A DNA stretch of 64,000 bases from Bacteroidota bacterium (lineage in GTDB: Bacteria > Bacteroidota > Bacteroidia > Chitinophagales > Chitinophagaceae), in the NCBI GenBank assembly GCA_016715505.1, contig JADJZY010000014.1, positions 1-64,000 of the forward strand, read 5' to 3'. The notes under the pieces are model-generated. The model did no database searches and was not told the DNA's origin. It saw only the letters and a program-made list of their open reading frames with translations. Position 1 is the stretch's first letter. Each line of letters starts with the position of its first letter. Of this stretch, positions 1 through 8,863 are shown in pieces. The position numbers were made by a program, and so were the translations under genes.

Positions 1-12
1 ATACTGCATATC

Positions 13-615
13 TCATTCTTCCAATCCATATTTACGCATAGTTAGATTTACAACTTTCATTTCATACAATTCTGTAACCTGATAAAGATAATATGTTCCA
101 TCAAAATATTGCCGTGCTGAACTATGTTTATAATCAATTGGGTCATCAGTTAATACAACTTTAGAACGTATTGGATTGTTATGAATATAATCAAGCTTCT
201 GCTCCATAAACTTATCACTTTCCAAAAGCTTCCAATCAAACGATGGTTCAAAAACTTCGTGTTTCTTGTTTCTAGTTGCATCTGTTTTGTTTACAAAACT
301 TTTTAACGCTTCAAGTTGAGTATTTTCTCCGAGCTCTTTGAGTTTCTTAAGTATCGAGTATGTCATGAAACGCTTCCCATCGCCGACAACCTTATTAATA
401 CTTTTATCTGTGTGAGTAAAACTAATTATTGCATGAAAATGATTTGGCATGATGACAAAAGCATTTATATAATGACCACTATTTTTGAGGTAGTCGAACC
501 ATTCATAAATGACTGAGTGTAGATTATATTTATCAAATAAAGGCAGCCATCTTGCACAAGTAATTGTAATAAAAAATATTCCGCTCTTGTATGGTATTTG
601 ATGTCGGACTGCCAT
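13..615 (-). CDS. REP-associated tyrosine (Y1) transposase
   Basis: A 200-aa protein of the IS200-like Y1/TnpA-REP family. These enzymes cut and join single-stranded DNA at small palindromic (REP-type) elements through a covalent phosphotyrosine. Visible signatures are the metal-binding HUH-type motif MPNHFHAIISF near residues 55-65 and the downstream YIHNNPIRSK block, typical of the REP-associated branch, which carries the candidate catalytic tyrosine. The N-terminus (MAVRHQIPYKSGIFFITITC) matches the usual first strand of the fold, so the start at 615 is good. The reading frame is intact. It is a single gene with no partner, and a REP-like hairpin lies 33 bp upstream of its start. In this family the enzyme is often a domesticated single-copy gene and not part of a classic insertion sequence. 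Confidence 0.88.
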   Translation of the reverse strand: MAVRHQIPYKSGIFFITITCARWLPLFDKYNLHSVIYEWFDYLKNSGHYINAFVIMPNHFHAIISFTHTDKSINKVVGDGKRFMTYSILKKLKELGENTQLEALKSFVNKTDATRNKKHEVFEPSFDWKLLESDKFMEQKLDYIHNNPIRSKVVLTDDPIDYKHSSARQYFDGTYYLYQVTELYEMKVVNLTMRKYGLEE

Positions 616-647
616 GGGCCAAAGTTACACAATGATTTGTTTGTTCG

Positions 648-673
648 CAGAGTCCTCGAAGCGAGAGACTCTG
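648..673. repeat. REP-like hairpin beside the Y1 transposase
   Basis: CAGAGTC (648-654) pairs with GACTCTG (667-673), and inside it CTCG (655-658) pairs with CGAG (662-665). A single bulged A sits at 666 and the loop is AAG. A small imperfect hairpin with a bulge is the usual shape of the substrate of REP-associated Y1 transposases. It lies 33 bp from the transposase start. No second copy was found by eye in this window. Confidence 0.55.
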
Positions 674-703
674 AGGGGAAAAAAAATGAAAAAAAAATAA
701 ATT

Positions 704-835
<132 letters not shown>

Positions 836-1041
836 TGAGAATTCGCTTGAAAAGCGAAATTTACACTTGAATTTAATGATATCAACTACTTTCACGTTAA
901 ACAGCAGCCCCTATTATAGTGGTTTGACCGTGTATCAAACTCCCGACAAAGTATGTTCCGGGCGATGAATGGCAGTAAATTCTCCACAGCAAGTTCAAAC
1001 CTATTGGTTTGTGAGGACACAAGCCAAGAATAGAGGATAAT

Positions 1042-1069
1042 AAAAAAAAGCGGACCGCCTTGGGTCCGC
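1042..1069 (-). terminator. Rho-independent terminator of ndk
   Basis: GCGGACC (1050-1056) pairs with GGTCCGC (1063-1069) around a 6-nt loop. On the minus strand the stem is followed directly by eight T residues (1049-1042). It lies about 25 bp after the ndk stop codon. Confidence 0.85.
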
Positions 1070-1093
1070 CTTATGGATTACTTGATAATGGTA

Positions 1094-1510
1094 TTAGAAT
1101 TTCTCCAAACCCGAAAAGAAAAAGTTCCCTTCCAATATAGCATTCTCATCGCTGTCACTACCATGAACCGCATTTTCTCCAACGCTTTTCGCATACAGTT
1201 TACGAATGGTTCCTTCAGCAGCATCAGCCGGATTCGTTGCACCAATCAGGGTACGGAAATCAGCCACTGCATTATCTTTTTCCAAAATGGCAGCCACAAT
1301 ATGTCCACTACTCATAAACTCACATAATTCTCCGTAAAATGGACGCTCTTTGTGAACCTCATAAAATTGTCCGGCTTTTTCCAAACTCAAACGAGTCATT
1401 TTCATCGCTTTAATACGAAATCCTGCTCCATTAATTTTTTCTAAAATAGCCCCAATGTGCCCGTCCTTCACGGCATCAGGCTTAATCATCGTAAATGTAA
1501 TATTCGACAT
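1094..1510 (-). CDS. ndk: Nucleoside diphosphate kinase
   Basis: A 138-aa, full-length NDK that transfers the gamma-phosphate from ATP to (d)NDPs to balance cytosolic nucleotide pools. The N-terminal TFTMIKPDAV strand, the ATNPADAAEGTIRK segment and the active-site block NAVHGSDSDENA are all present. The histidine in NAVHGSDS is the phospho-acceptor. The start at 1510 gives the standard N-terminus MSNITFTMIKPD. A Bacteroidota -7 element lies 16 bp upstream and a strong terminator follows, so it looks monocistronic. The frame is intact. Confidence 0.97.
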   Translation of the reverse strand: MSNITFTMIKPDAVKDGHIGAILEKINGAGFRIKAMKMTRLSLEKAGQFYEVHKERPFYGELCEFMSSGHIVAAILEKDNAVADFRTLIGATNPADAAEGTIRKLYAKSVGENAVHGSDSDENAILEGNFFFSGLEKF

Positions 1511-1526
1511 GGTTTAAAATTTTGCA

Positions 1527-1534
1527 CAAATGTA
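1527..1534 (-). promoter_or_regulatory. -7 promoter element of ndk
   Basis: On the minus strand TACATTTG matches the Bacteroidota -7 consensus TAnnTTTG and ends 16 bp before the ndk start codon. I see no clean -33 TTTG at the usual spacing, so the call rests on the -7 box and its position. Confidence 0.5.
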
Positions 1535-1582
1535 AATGCCGGGCATTGAACCACACGGATTCCTTGCAGCTATTTAAAAGGA

Positions 1583-3691
1583 TTAACGCCTTCTTTTCAT
1601 TTTTTGAGCCGATGGCCGATTCCGCAGGGCAAAAATACCCTGACTGGCTGACTGACCATATAGTTGAGGATATAAGTATTTGCCTTGTTGCTCTTTCGGT
1701 TTTTCAACTTCTGCTACCACCCGGTTCGCCATCGCCCATGCATCCTTTCGTATTCCGGTCACTTGCCAACTCACTTCTACATGTGGTTTCTCAGTGCTTA
1801 TTTCAAATACATTCTGTTCTACTTTTTTTGAAACCCATACATCCGAGCGCTCCCCGATGACGGTAAGTTGATACCGAAAGTCTTGATTCAATGCCTCAAA
1901 ATATTCGGGTAATGATATTCTTACTTTTCCATCGGTACCCGTTACTGCATTTCCGTTATATATATTCATCATATCCGGGCTCTCTACAAAACTGTGGTAT
2001 AAAAATTTATTGGCCGGATCAAGCGGATGATCAATCTGAAAAGTCCCGCCTCCTTTACTCAAATTGCCCAGCACATTTAAGTCGCCATTCATGAGCACAA
2101 ATCCATTAAAATATCCTGCAAAGGCTGAGTTCGCGCCGGTTCCATCTGCCTCCCCGTAAACACCAATATTCTCCAGGCCATTACTAGCCATACCTGCCAG
2201 GCCATATTTTGTTCCAAAATTCCCAATCGTATCCGAATGGGCGTAGGCATACAATCCAAAGGTTTCATCCCTGCCTGCAGCTTCCCCCAGAAGACCATAA
2301 ACCGCAAACAAGCCCGATGTTTTAGCCAAACCCTGAATACCCGTATAGCCTCCTTCGCCATACACACCCACCCCGTAATTCTCATTGGCATCGGGGAGCA
2401 CTCGGGCATACACGCCAATATGATCGGCCAATGTAGTTCCGGTATATTCTGCCCGTACGATGCCACTACTTACGGAATTACCATCACTCGTAAAATACGA
2501 TAAAGTATCTCTACTTCCGGTTACCTGAAAAACTGTACTCGGTTGTGTGGTATTTACACCGACATTGCCCAGGTTGCTGATCGTTAAAAAATCAGCCCCA
2601 TTCGTTCCCAGCGAGAGGGATTGGTTTTCCAGATTATTGATTGAGGCTTGGGAGGGGCTTTCACTTATCAGCAAACCATCATTGATTGTATGCCCTGAAC
2701 CATTATGGGTTAATCGCAAATCCATCACATTGGCGTCCGTATTATTGAGATGAATTCTGGAAACCGGTGTAGCGCTTCCTCCCAACCCGACATTTTCACT
2801 CAAAAAATCAGCATGAAATTTTAGTTTACTCACACCTGATTTAAATAAACTGATTCCGGCATTCCCGGCCGTGCTGATTAAAAACCGACCGCTCCCGTCG
2901 CCAACATTCACTGCATTATTTCCAAATGCCAACAAATTTGCCAAAGGATACAAGGTTGTGATTCCCGCATATCCTCCGGCATATGCACTTCCATATTTGG
3001 TGAATGTGGCATAGCTCAAGTTTCCATCATTGTACATCGTAAAACGTCCGGCTCCGGCGGTATGGACATTTTGCATGCGCAAATGTTCCTGAAATCCACT
3101 GGCATTGCGATAAATATGAAATTTAGCCGCCGGAGAGTTGGTGCCCAGACCTATATTGGTTCCATTATCAAACAACTGGGAATTATAAATGGTATTGGCC
3201 GCAGTAAATTTTGTCAAATAGTTGACTGTACCGGTTCCTGCGGCAGATGTGGAAACAGTTCCTGCACGTGTCCCATCTCCCGTTTTTGCAGCATACAAGG
3301 CAAAAGGCACACTGAGTAATTGTGAAATTCCGGCAGAAACAAATTTCGTTCCTCCTTCAGGGTCAATCTGAACATGCATATATACCTCTCCAGTTGCCCA
3401 GGCAATATCCTGCATACTTCCCTGAATGCTTTGACCCGCGCCAATCTTGAGCGTATATAACCCAAAAGTGTTGGTCCTTACCTGGTGATCCTCAACAAAC
3501 CTTGGATTCCGAACCATGGACTCTTCAGCCAATGAAATTCGAATTCGTAGCTTCTGTTCCACCAACGGCAGTCCATCCGTATTTCGGGCTATGCCCTGAT
3601 AATTAAATTGAAGGGGTACTTGAGACCAGGTTTGATGCGGATTCCCGCAAAGAACGAGCATCAATACAATTAGTGGTAGGATACGAATCAT
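1583..3691 (-). CDS. Secreted FNYQGIAR-type fibre-like protein
   Basis: A 702-aa exported protein. It has a signal peptide (MIRILPLIVLMLVLCGNP, about residues 1-24) followed by the conserved N-terminal module common in Bacteroidota secreted proteins (PLQFNYQGIAR, then GLYTLKIGAGQ and SQLLSVPFALYA). The middle contains short, repetitive strands resembling phage tail-fibre or beta-helical shafts (for example AAKFHIYRNA, GRFTMYNDG, STAGNAGISLF, KFHADFLSENVGLGG). About residues 400-530 carry repeated YGVGVYGE/GIYGEADG-like units. The C-terminus is a Lys/Arg-rich tail without an obvious T9SS domain or S74 chaperone. The first 300 or so residues are clearly paralogous to the N-terminal part of the giant fibre at 34557-40249. 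Likely an exported surface or matrix protein; its exact role is unknown. Confidence 0.75.
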   Translation of the reverse strand: MIRILPLIVLMLVLCGNPHQTWSQVPLQFNYQGIARNTDGLPLVEQKLRIRISLAEESMVRNPRFVEDHQVRTNTFGLYTLKIGAGQSIQGSMQDIAWATGEVYMHVQIDPEGGTKFVSAGISQLLSVPFALYAAKTGDGTRAGTVSTSAAGTGTVNYLTKFTAANTIYNSQLFDNGTNIGLGTNSPAAKFHIYRNASGFQEHLRMQNVHTAGAGRFTMYNDGNLSYATFTKYGSAYAGGYAGITTLYPLANLLAFGNNAVNVGDGSGRFLISTAGNAGISLFKSGVSKLKFHADFLSENVGLGGSATPVSRIHLNNTDANVMDLRLTHNGSGHTINDGLLISESPSQASINNLENQSLSLGTNGADFLTISNLGNVGVNTTQPSTVFQVTGSRDTLSYFTSDGNSVSSGIVRAEYTGTTLADHIGVYARVLPDANENYGVGVYGEGGYTGIQGLAKTSGLFAVYGLLGEAAGRDETFGLYAYAHSDTIGNFGTKYGLAGMASNGLENIGVYGEADGTGANSAFAGYFNGFVLMNGDLNVLGNLSKGGGTFQIDHPLDPANKFLYHSFVESPDMMNIYNGNAVTGTDGKVRISLPEYFEALNQDFRYQLTVIGERSDVWVSKKVEQNVFEISTEKPHVEVSWQVTGIRKDAWAMANRVVAEVEKPKEQQGKYLYPQLYGQSASQGIFALRNRPSAQKMKRRR

Positions 3692-3744
3692 GATATTGTT
3701 TAAACAACTTATTCAAAAACAATACCAAAGATCCGGAAAAATCC

Positions 3745-6261
3745 CTAGCGCACAAGGGTAAAATCTCCTTTCAGGAAATCTGTTCTTCCGGTAGGATAAG
3801 CAACCCGCATCATGTAGTAATAAACTCCAGGATCTTGTTTAACGCCTTTGTATGTGCCATTCCATCCGGTACTAATATCCTTCGTAAAATAGACTTCCTG
3901 CCCCCATCTATTATAAATTCGGAATTCCTGTACCTGTATGAGTTTTCGGGCTGTAACCCTGAATACATCATTCAAACCATCCCCATTTGGAGAAAAGGCA
4001 TTCGGCACAAACACGTCCTGCATGATGACTTTAATCCTGACGGAATCGCTTTGCGGACAACCCTGTAATTGACTCACCCCTGTAACGGTATAAGTGATAT
4101 CTGAAAGCGGAGTGGCAACCGGATCGTGACTCTGCGAAAAACCCAAATATTCTGTAGGAGACCAATAATAATAAGGGGCCCCACTTGCAAACAATTGAAC
4201 GGATTCACCCATATAGATGGTGGTATCATTATTATGCAAAACGAGATTAAATGGCGGATGATTTTCAACCATCACATCTAAAGTATCCTGACAACCATGT
4301 GGATCTAAAAGGATAACCGAATAAGTTGTGGTACCCAAACCAGTTGCATTAGGATTTGAACAAAACTCACAACTCAAATTTCCGGCCGGATACCATTGAT
4401 AAAGACCATTGCCTCCGGTTACCCAAAGTTCAACCGGCTGACCAGAACAAACCAAAGTATCTTCAATAATATTTCCTTGTGCAAATGGCCATACCTGCAC
4501 AAAGAACTGATCTGTTGCAGTACAACCCGCATTTGGAGATGTAACTGTAAAATCGATGGTTTGCGAGGTAGTTCCTACAAAGGTGGGGTTATAACCATTG
4601 GTATTAATAAGTCCACTGGAAGGAACCCATGAAATATTATAATTAAAGGAAGGCGTAACGATGGCATTAATATCTACCGTTTCCCCTTCACAAAGTTCCA
4701 AATCACTCAATGGTGTTATAACCGGGATAGGATCCGTGGTGATGGTAAAACCTTTCGTGACCGGACTACAATTTCCGTAAGAAGCAGTGACAGAATAATA
4801 TTGCGAACCAACCTGAGTGGGGGTGATACTAGTTTGAAAGTTGCCCGGATTCATCACCCCGGAAGGAGGCGTCCAGGCCATATTCAACCCGCTATCTTTA
4901 ATTCCATTGATATTCACCGTATTTCCTAAACAAATGGCTGTATCCACGTTGAATAACGAAAATTGCAAAGAGTCTTTCACCTCAATGATGATACTATCCG
5001 TGATTAACTGACTGCATCCACTTAAAACATAAATCTTAATAAATTCAGTTCCTTCAGCCAATCCATCCTGAACCGCATAAAGGTTCAAGGTTTTCACGGT
5101 ATCATTCACATTTGCAGTAAAAGTAACCTGAGTAGGAAGCGTATTATAATCCACGCCATTGGTAGCAGTTCCCTGATATTGTAAGTTAATGGTATCAGGT
5201 AAAGCAGTCCCGAGAATGATTTTTCTTGTAATAGTCAGTGCAGCACTGTCACAACCTTCAACCAAAATTGGCGACCCGGAAGTGGATACCAATCCGGTAT
5301 TTAACTTAACATCGATAATATTGGATGAAAAGCTCCCTGCCTTCAGAAATACCCCTGAATCCAATACCTGATCTCCTTTATCGGCAATGGCTAATTTGAT
5401 GTGCTAGGGAGAACAAGGAACAACAGGGGAGGTGGCAGTCAGGACTGTTGTAAAACCCTGATAATTGACGGAAGCCCCTCCCGCATTACATACAAAATAT
5501 TGACAGGTATTGTTGGTGGCATTAAACATTGTACAGCCATTTGTTAAGTTATAACAGTTCGTATTTGCTGTATTACAACAACCCGGCATATTCGGACAAT
5601 AAATGGTGCTTACTCCTACCGGGCAGGTGGTTGAACCGGGTACTAAGGCAATATTGATAGAAGAATTTGAATAAGGGCCAACAATTCCCGGACCGCTTAA
5701 AAAGAAACCAAAAACATCATTATACCCTGTACAAGTGAAACTAGGGTACTCCGCTGAACCAAACACATAATCAAATTTCACCGTGTCACCAATGGTTACG
5801 AAGTCAAATTCCAAAATACATTTATCATATGTTGTACCGCCAATGACTGCCGTCAAATCAGCATCCGCACCATTTCCCGTAACACCTGTAGGCCCTTGTG
5901 CCGGACCATTTGCACCCGGACCATTGATATTGGAGGCCGCCTTGCCCGAAGTCAGCACAATTCCGCTATCCATTCCTAAATTACTTGAGGTTACCGTAAA
6001 GGTTCCACTTCCGTAGTCGGTGCTACCTTGAGGGGCAGCGCCACAATTCAAAGTGGCATTACTCACCGTTACCCCAAATCCAACCAAAGTTTGTGCTAAC
6101 TGGGTAGCATTATTAGACGAGTTCACATTGATTTGGGCTTGGTTCGATTGACATAAGCCGAGTAAGACAAAAATTGATAGAATAATTCTTTTCATACGAT
6201 TCAGTTTCATACGGTTTAAAAGACGATGAACCATCCTGAATGGTTGGAGCTCAATATTCAA
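3745..6261 (-). CDS. Choice-of-anchor-L T9SS type B adhesin (in-frame TAG)
   Basis: A large secreted protein of about 838 codons interrupted by an in-frame TAG at 5404-5406. Both halves are in the same frame, and the protein at 23339-26344 aligns straight across the stop (VVPCS-xY-HxKLA), so TAG replaces a conserved Tyr codon. A signal peptide is followed by a choice-of-anchor-L domain (GFGVTVSNA, MDSGIVLTSGKA, KFDYVFGSAEYPSF). Immunoglobulin/PKD-like modules come next, then a C-terminal T9SS type B sorting domain: PNAFSPNGDGLNDVF, FRIYNRWGQEVY, GWNGTYKGV, ending DFTLVR. Predicted function is a cell-surface adhesin exported by the type IX secretion system. Translating only the two halves would give a secreted stub plus an unexported fragment. 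Sequencing error or real decay are the main explanations. Confidence 0.82.
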
Positions 6262-6382
6262 ACCTTAAAAAGGCAATTTACACAGATTTCTCTAAAAAAC
6301 GCGAAGAATGGGCAGAATTGCCCCCAAAATTCGCCATGGATTCAGGTTGAATTATAGTAATTTCGCCATCCAAAAGAACAGG

Positions 6383-7117
6383 ATGATCTATATTTTCAGG
6401 AAAGAAATCAATGCCTTTTTCAGCTCTTTGATGGGTTACATCTCGGTGATTGTCTTTTTACTCGTCATGGGCTTTTTTCTTTGGTTTTATCCGGATAATA
6501 ATATGCTCGATGATGGCTATGCTACCATGGATAAATTTTTTAATCTGGCTCCATGGGTCCTGCTATTTTTATTACCTGCCATCACCATGCGGAGTTTTTC
6601 GGATGAATTCAGGTCCGGGACCATTGAAATATTATCGACTTTGCCATTAAGAGAAAAGGATATCGTATTGGGCAAATTTTTCGCTGCCTGGTTGTTGGTT
6701 GTCTTTTCAATCCTGCCAACCTTGTTATATGTTTTTTCCCTCGCCAGCCTATCAGCCATCCCTGACAATCTGGACACTGGCGGAATTATAGGTTCATATA
6801 TTGGCTTACTCTTTTTATGCGGAGCCTTTACGGCAGTCGGCCTATTTTGTTCCACCTTGACCAACAACCAGGTGATCGCCTTTTTGATCGCTATTTTTAT
6901 CAACTTCATTTTATATTCCGGATTTGAAACTCTCAGCAAACTGGAAGTATTTACCGGAACACTCGATTATATCATAAGTTCTATTGGCATGGAGTCGCAT
7001 TATCGTTCCATTAGCAGAGGATTGATAGACACACGGGATTTGGTTTACTTCCTGAGTGTCATTGCCATTTTTATCCTGGCCTCAAGATTTTCATTACAAA
7101 AAAGAAAGTGGGCTTAA
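6383..7117 (+). CDS. gldF: Gliding ABC transporter permease GldF
   Basis: A 244-aa ABC-2-type membrane permease of the GldF family. GldF, GldG and the ATPase GldA are genetically required for gliding in Flavobacterium. Several hydrophobic segments are visible (about residues 15-35, 55-75, 100-125, 135-160, 170-195, 220-240). The conserved cytoplasmic block SDEFRSGTIEILSTLPLR and the following LGKFFAAW are diagnostic. The start MIYIFRKEINAFFSS at 6383 matches the family; the longer frame from 6308 adds a non-homologous extension. It lies 13 bp before gldG, as in other Bacteroidota, but no gldA ATPase gene is nearby. Confidence 0.9.
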   Translation: MIYIFRKEINAFFSSLMGYISVIVFLLVMGFFLWFYPDNNMLDDGYATMDKFFNLAPWVLLFLLPAITMRSFSDEFRSGTIEILSTLPLREKDIVLGKFFAAWLLVVFSILPTLLYVFSLASLSAIPDNLDTGGIIGSYIGLLFLCGAFTAVGLFCSTLTNNQVIAFLIAIFINFILYSGFETLSKLEVFTGTLDYIISSIGMESHYRSISRGLIDTRDLVYFLSVIAIFILASRFSLQKRKWA

Positions 7118-7130
7118 ACCGATCTCAATT

Positions 7131-8824
7131 ATGTCAGCAACAAAAACTATTTATCGTAAATATTTGATTCGGTTTGGGGTGATTGTGCTTTTGCTGTTCT
7201 TGTTTAATATGATCAGTACAAGGCTCCATAAACGCATTGACCTCACTTCAGAAAATCGTTTCTCCTTAAGTGATCCGACCAAAAAACTATTAAAATCTCT
7301 AAAAGAACCTGTCATCATAGAGGTCTATTTAAAAGGCAAATTCCCTTCCGGCTTCCAGCGACTGGCAGAATCTGTAAATGATGTTTTGACGGAATTTCAG
7401 GAAGAAGGAAACAGACAAATTCGTTTTCAGTTTATCAATCCTCTGGAGGGAATAGAAGATAAGGATAAAAAAGCAGTATTTGAATCACTGGCATCAAAGG
7501 GTATCAATCCGGTAAATTTAAAGGTACAGCAGGATGAAGAAGATGGCTATTCCGAAAAAATCATTTTCCCTTCAGCGAAAGTATCGTACAACCATAAAGA
7601 GGTAGCCGTCAATTTATTGGAAAGCCATATTAGTATGAGCCCTTCTGAAAAGTTGAACTACGCTTCTTCCATGTTGGAATACAAATTTGCTTCCGCTATC
7701 AAATCGCTCATTTTACCTGACAAAAAACATATCGCCTGGTTAGTGGGGCATGGTGAAGTGATTGGCATGAACACCTTTGATATCCTAAACACCCTGACCA
7801 AATATTATAAAGTTGATACCCTCGACATCACCCAAAATATAGAAATCGGTAACTTTTACGATGCCGTCGTCATTGCTAAACCCACACAGCCTTTTGATGA
7901 TAAAAACAAATTCAAAATTGATCAGTATATCATGCATGGGGAAAAGTACTTTGGTGTGTAGATCAAATGCAATTCACCATGGATTCTCTGATCCAAAGCA
8001 GTGCCGGAATGGCCTTGGATATGGGGCTGAATCTCGATGATATGTTATTCAAATACGGGGTGCGAATTAATCCTGACTTAATTGAAGACTATCAGCAGGC
8101 CAATCCAATTCCGGTTACCGTGGGTATGATTGGCAACAATCCTGACATCCGTCTGATCCCCTGGCTTTACAATCCGTTTTCGATTTCTACTTCCAAACAC
8201 CCCCTGGTCAATAATCTGGATGCCGTGATGTTTATGATGGCTAGCAGTATGGATACCATTGCAGCCCCGGGAATTACTAAAACCATATTATTACACTCCT
8301 CCAACAGAAGCCGAAGAATGCCAGCACCTGTTCGTATTAGTATGTCGAGTTTAAAGTTTGCCCCACAACCCGAACTATATAAGGAAAAACAAATTCCCAT
8401 GGCTGTTTTATTAGAGGGCCGATTCTCTTCGATTTACGCCAATCGTTTAGATCCGAACTTTATTCGAGTTTATCAGGATTCTTTGAAAAAAACTTTTTTA
8501 GAGACTGCCGAAAAAGCCGGCAAAATGATTGTGGTATCTGATGGAGATATTGTCACCAACGATTTTATCCAATCCAGAGGCCCCTTGGAATGTGGATTTT
8601 ATAAATACACCGAACAACAATTTGCCAATAAGACCTTTATCTTAAATGCGTTGGAGTACTTAACCGACGAATATCAAATACTTGAAGCCCGCAACAAAAA
8701 CCTGACCTTACGTTTGCTCGATACAACCCGAATTAAAAAAGAAAAAATGCGCTGGCAATTATTGAATACGGCATTGCCTGTATTGCTGGTCATCTTCTTC
8801 GGAAGTGCGTGGTTCTTTTCGTAA
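7131..8824 (+). CDS. gldG: Gliding ABC transporter substrate-binding protein GldG (frameshifted)
   Basis: The partner of GldF: an inner-membrane protein with one N-terminal membrane helix (RFGVIVLLLFLFNMIS), a long periplasmic Rossmann-like domain and a C-terminal membrane helix. The N-terminal motif RIDLTSENRFSLS is characteristic. The gene is split at the GGGG run 7938-7941: one added G joins MHGG to KVLWCVDQMQFTMDS in the normal GldG sequence. A second break near 8813-8817 (one T missing) cuts off the basic tail after the last helix. In the corrected frame it continues with VKKRYAGIPQK to a stop near 8868, close to the convergent ATPase gene end. The start at 7131 gives MSATKTIYRKYLIRF. 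Confidence 0.86.
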
Positions 8825-8863
8825 AAAAACGCTATGCCGGCATTCCTCAAAAAACAGCAGCCA

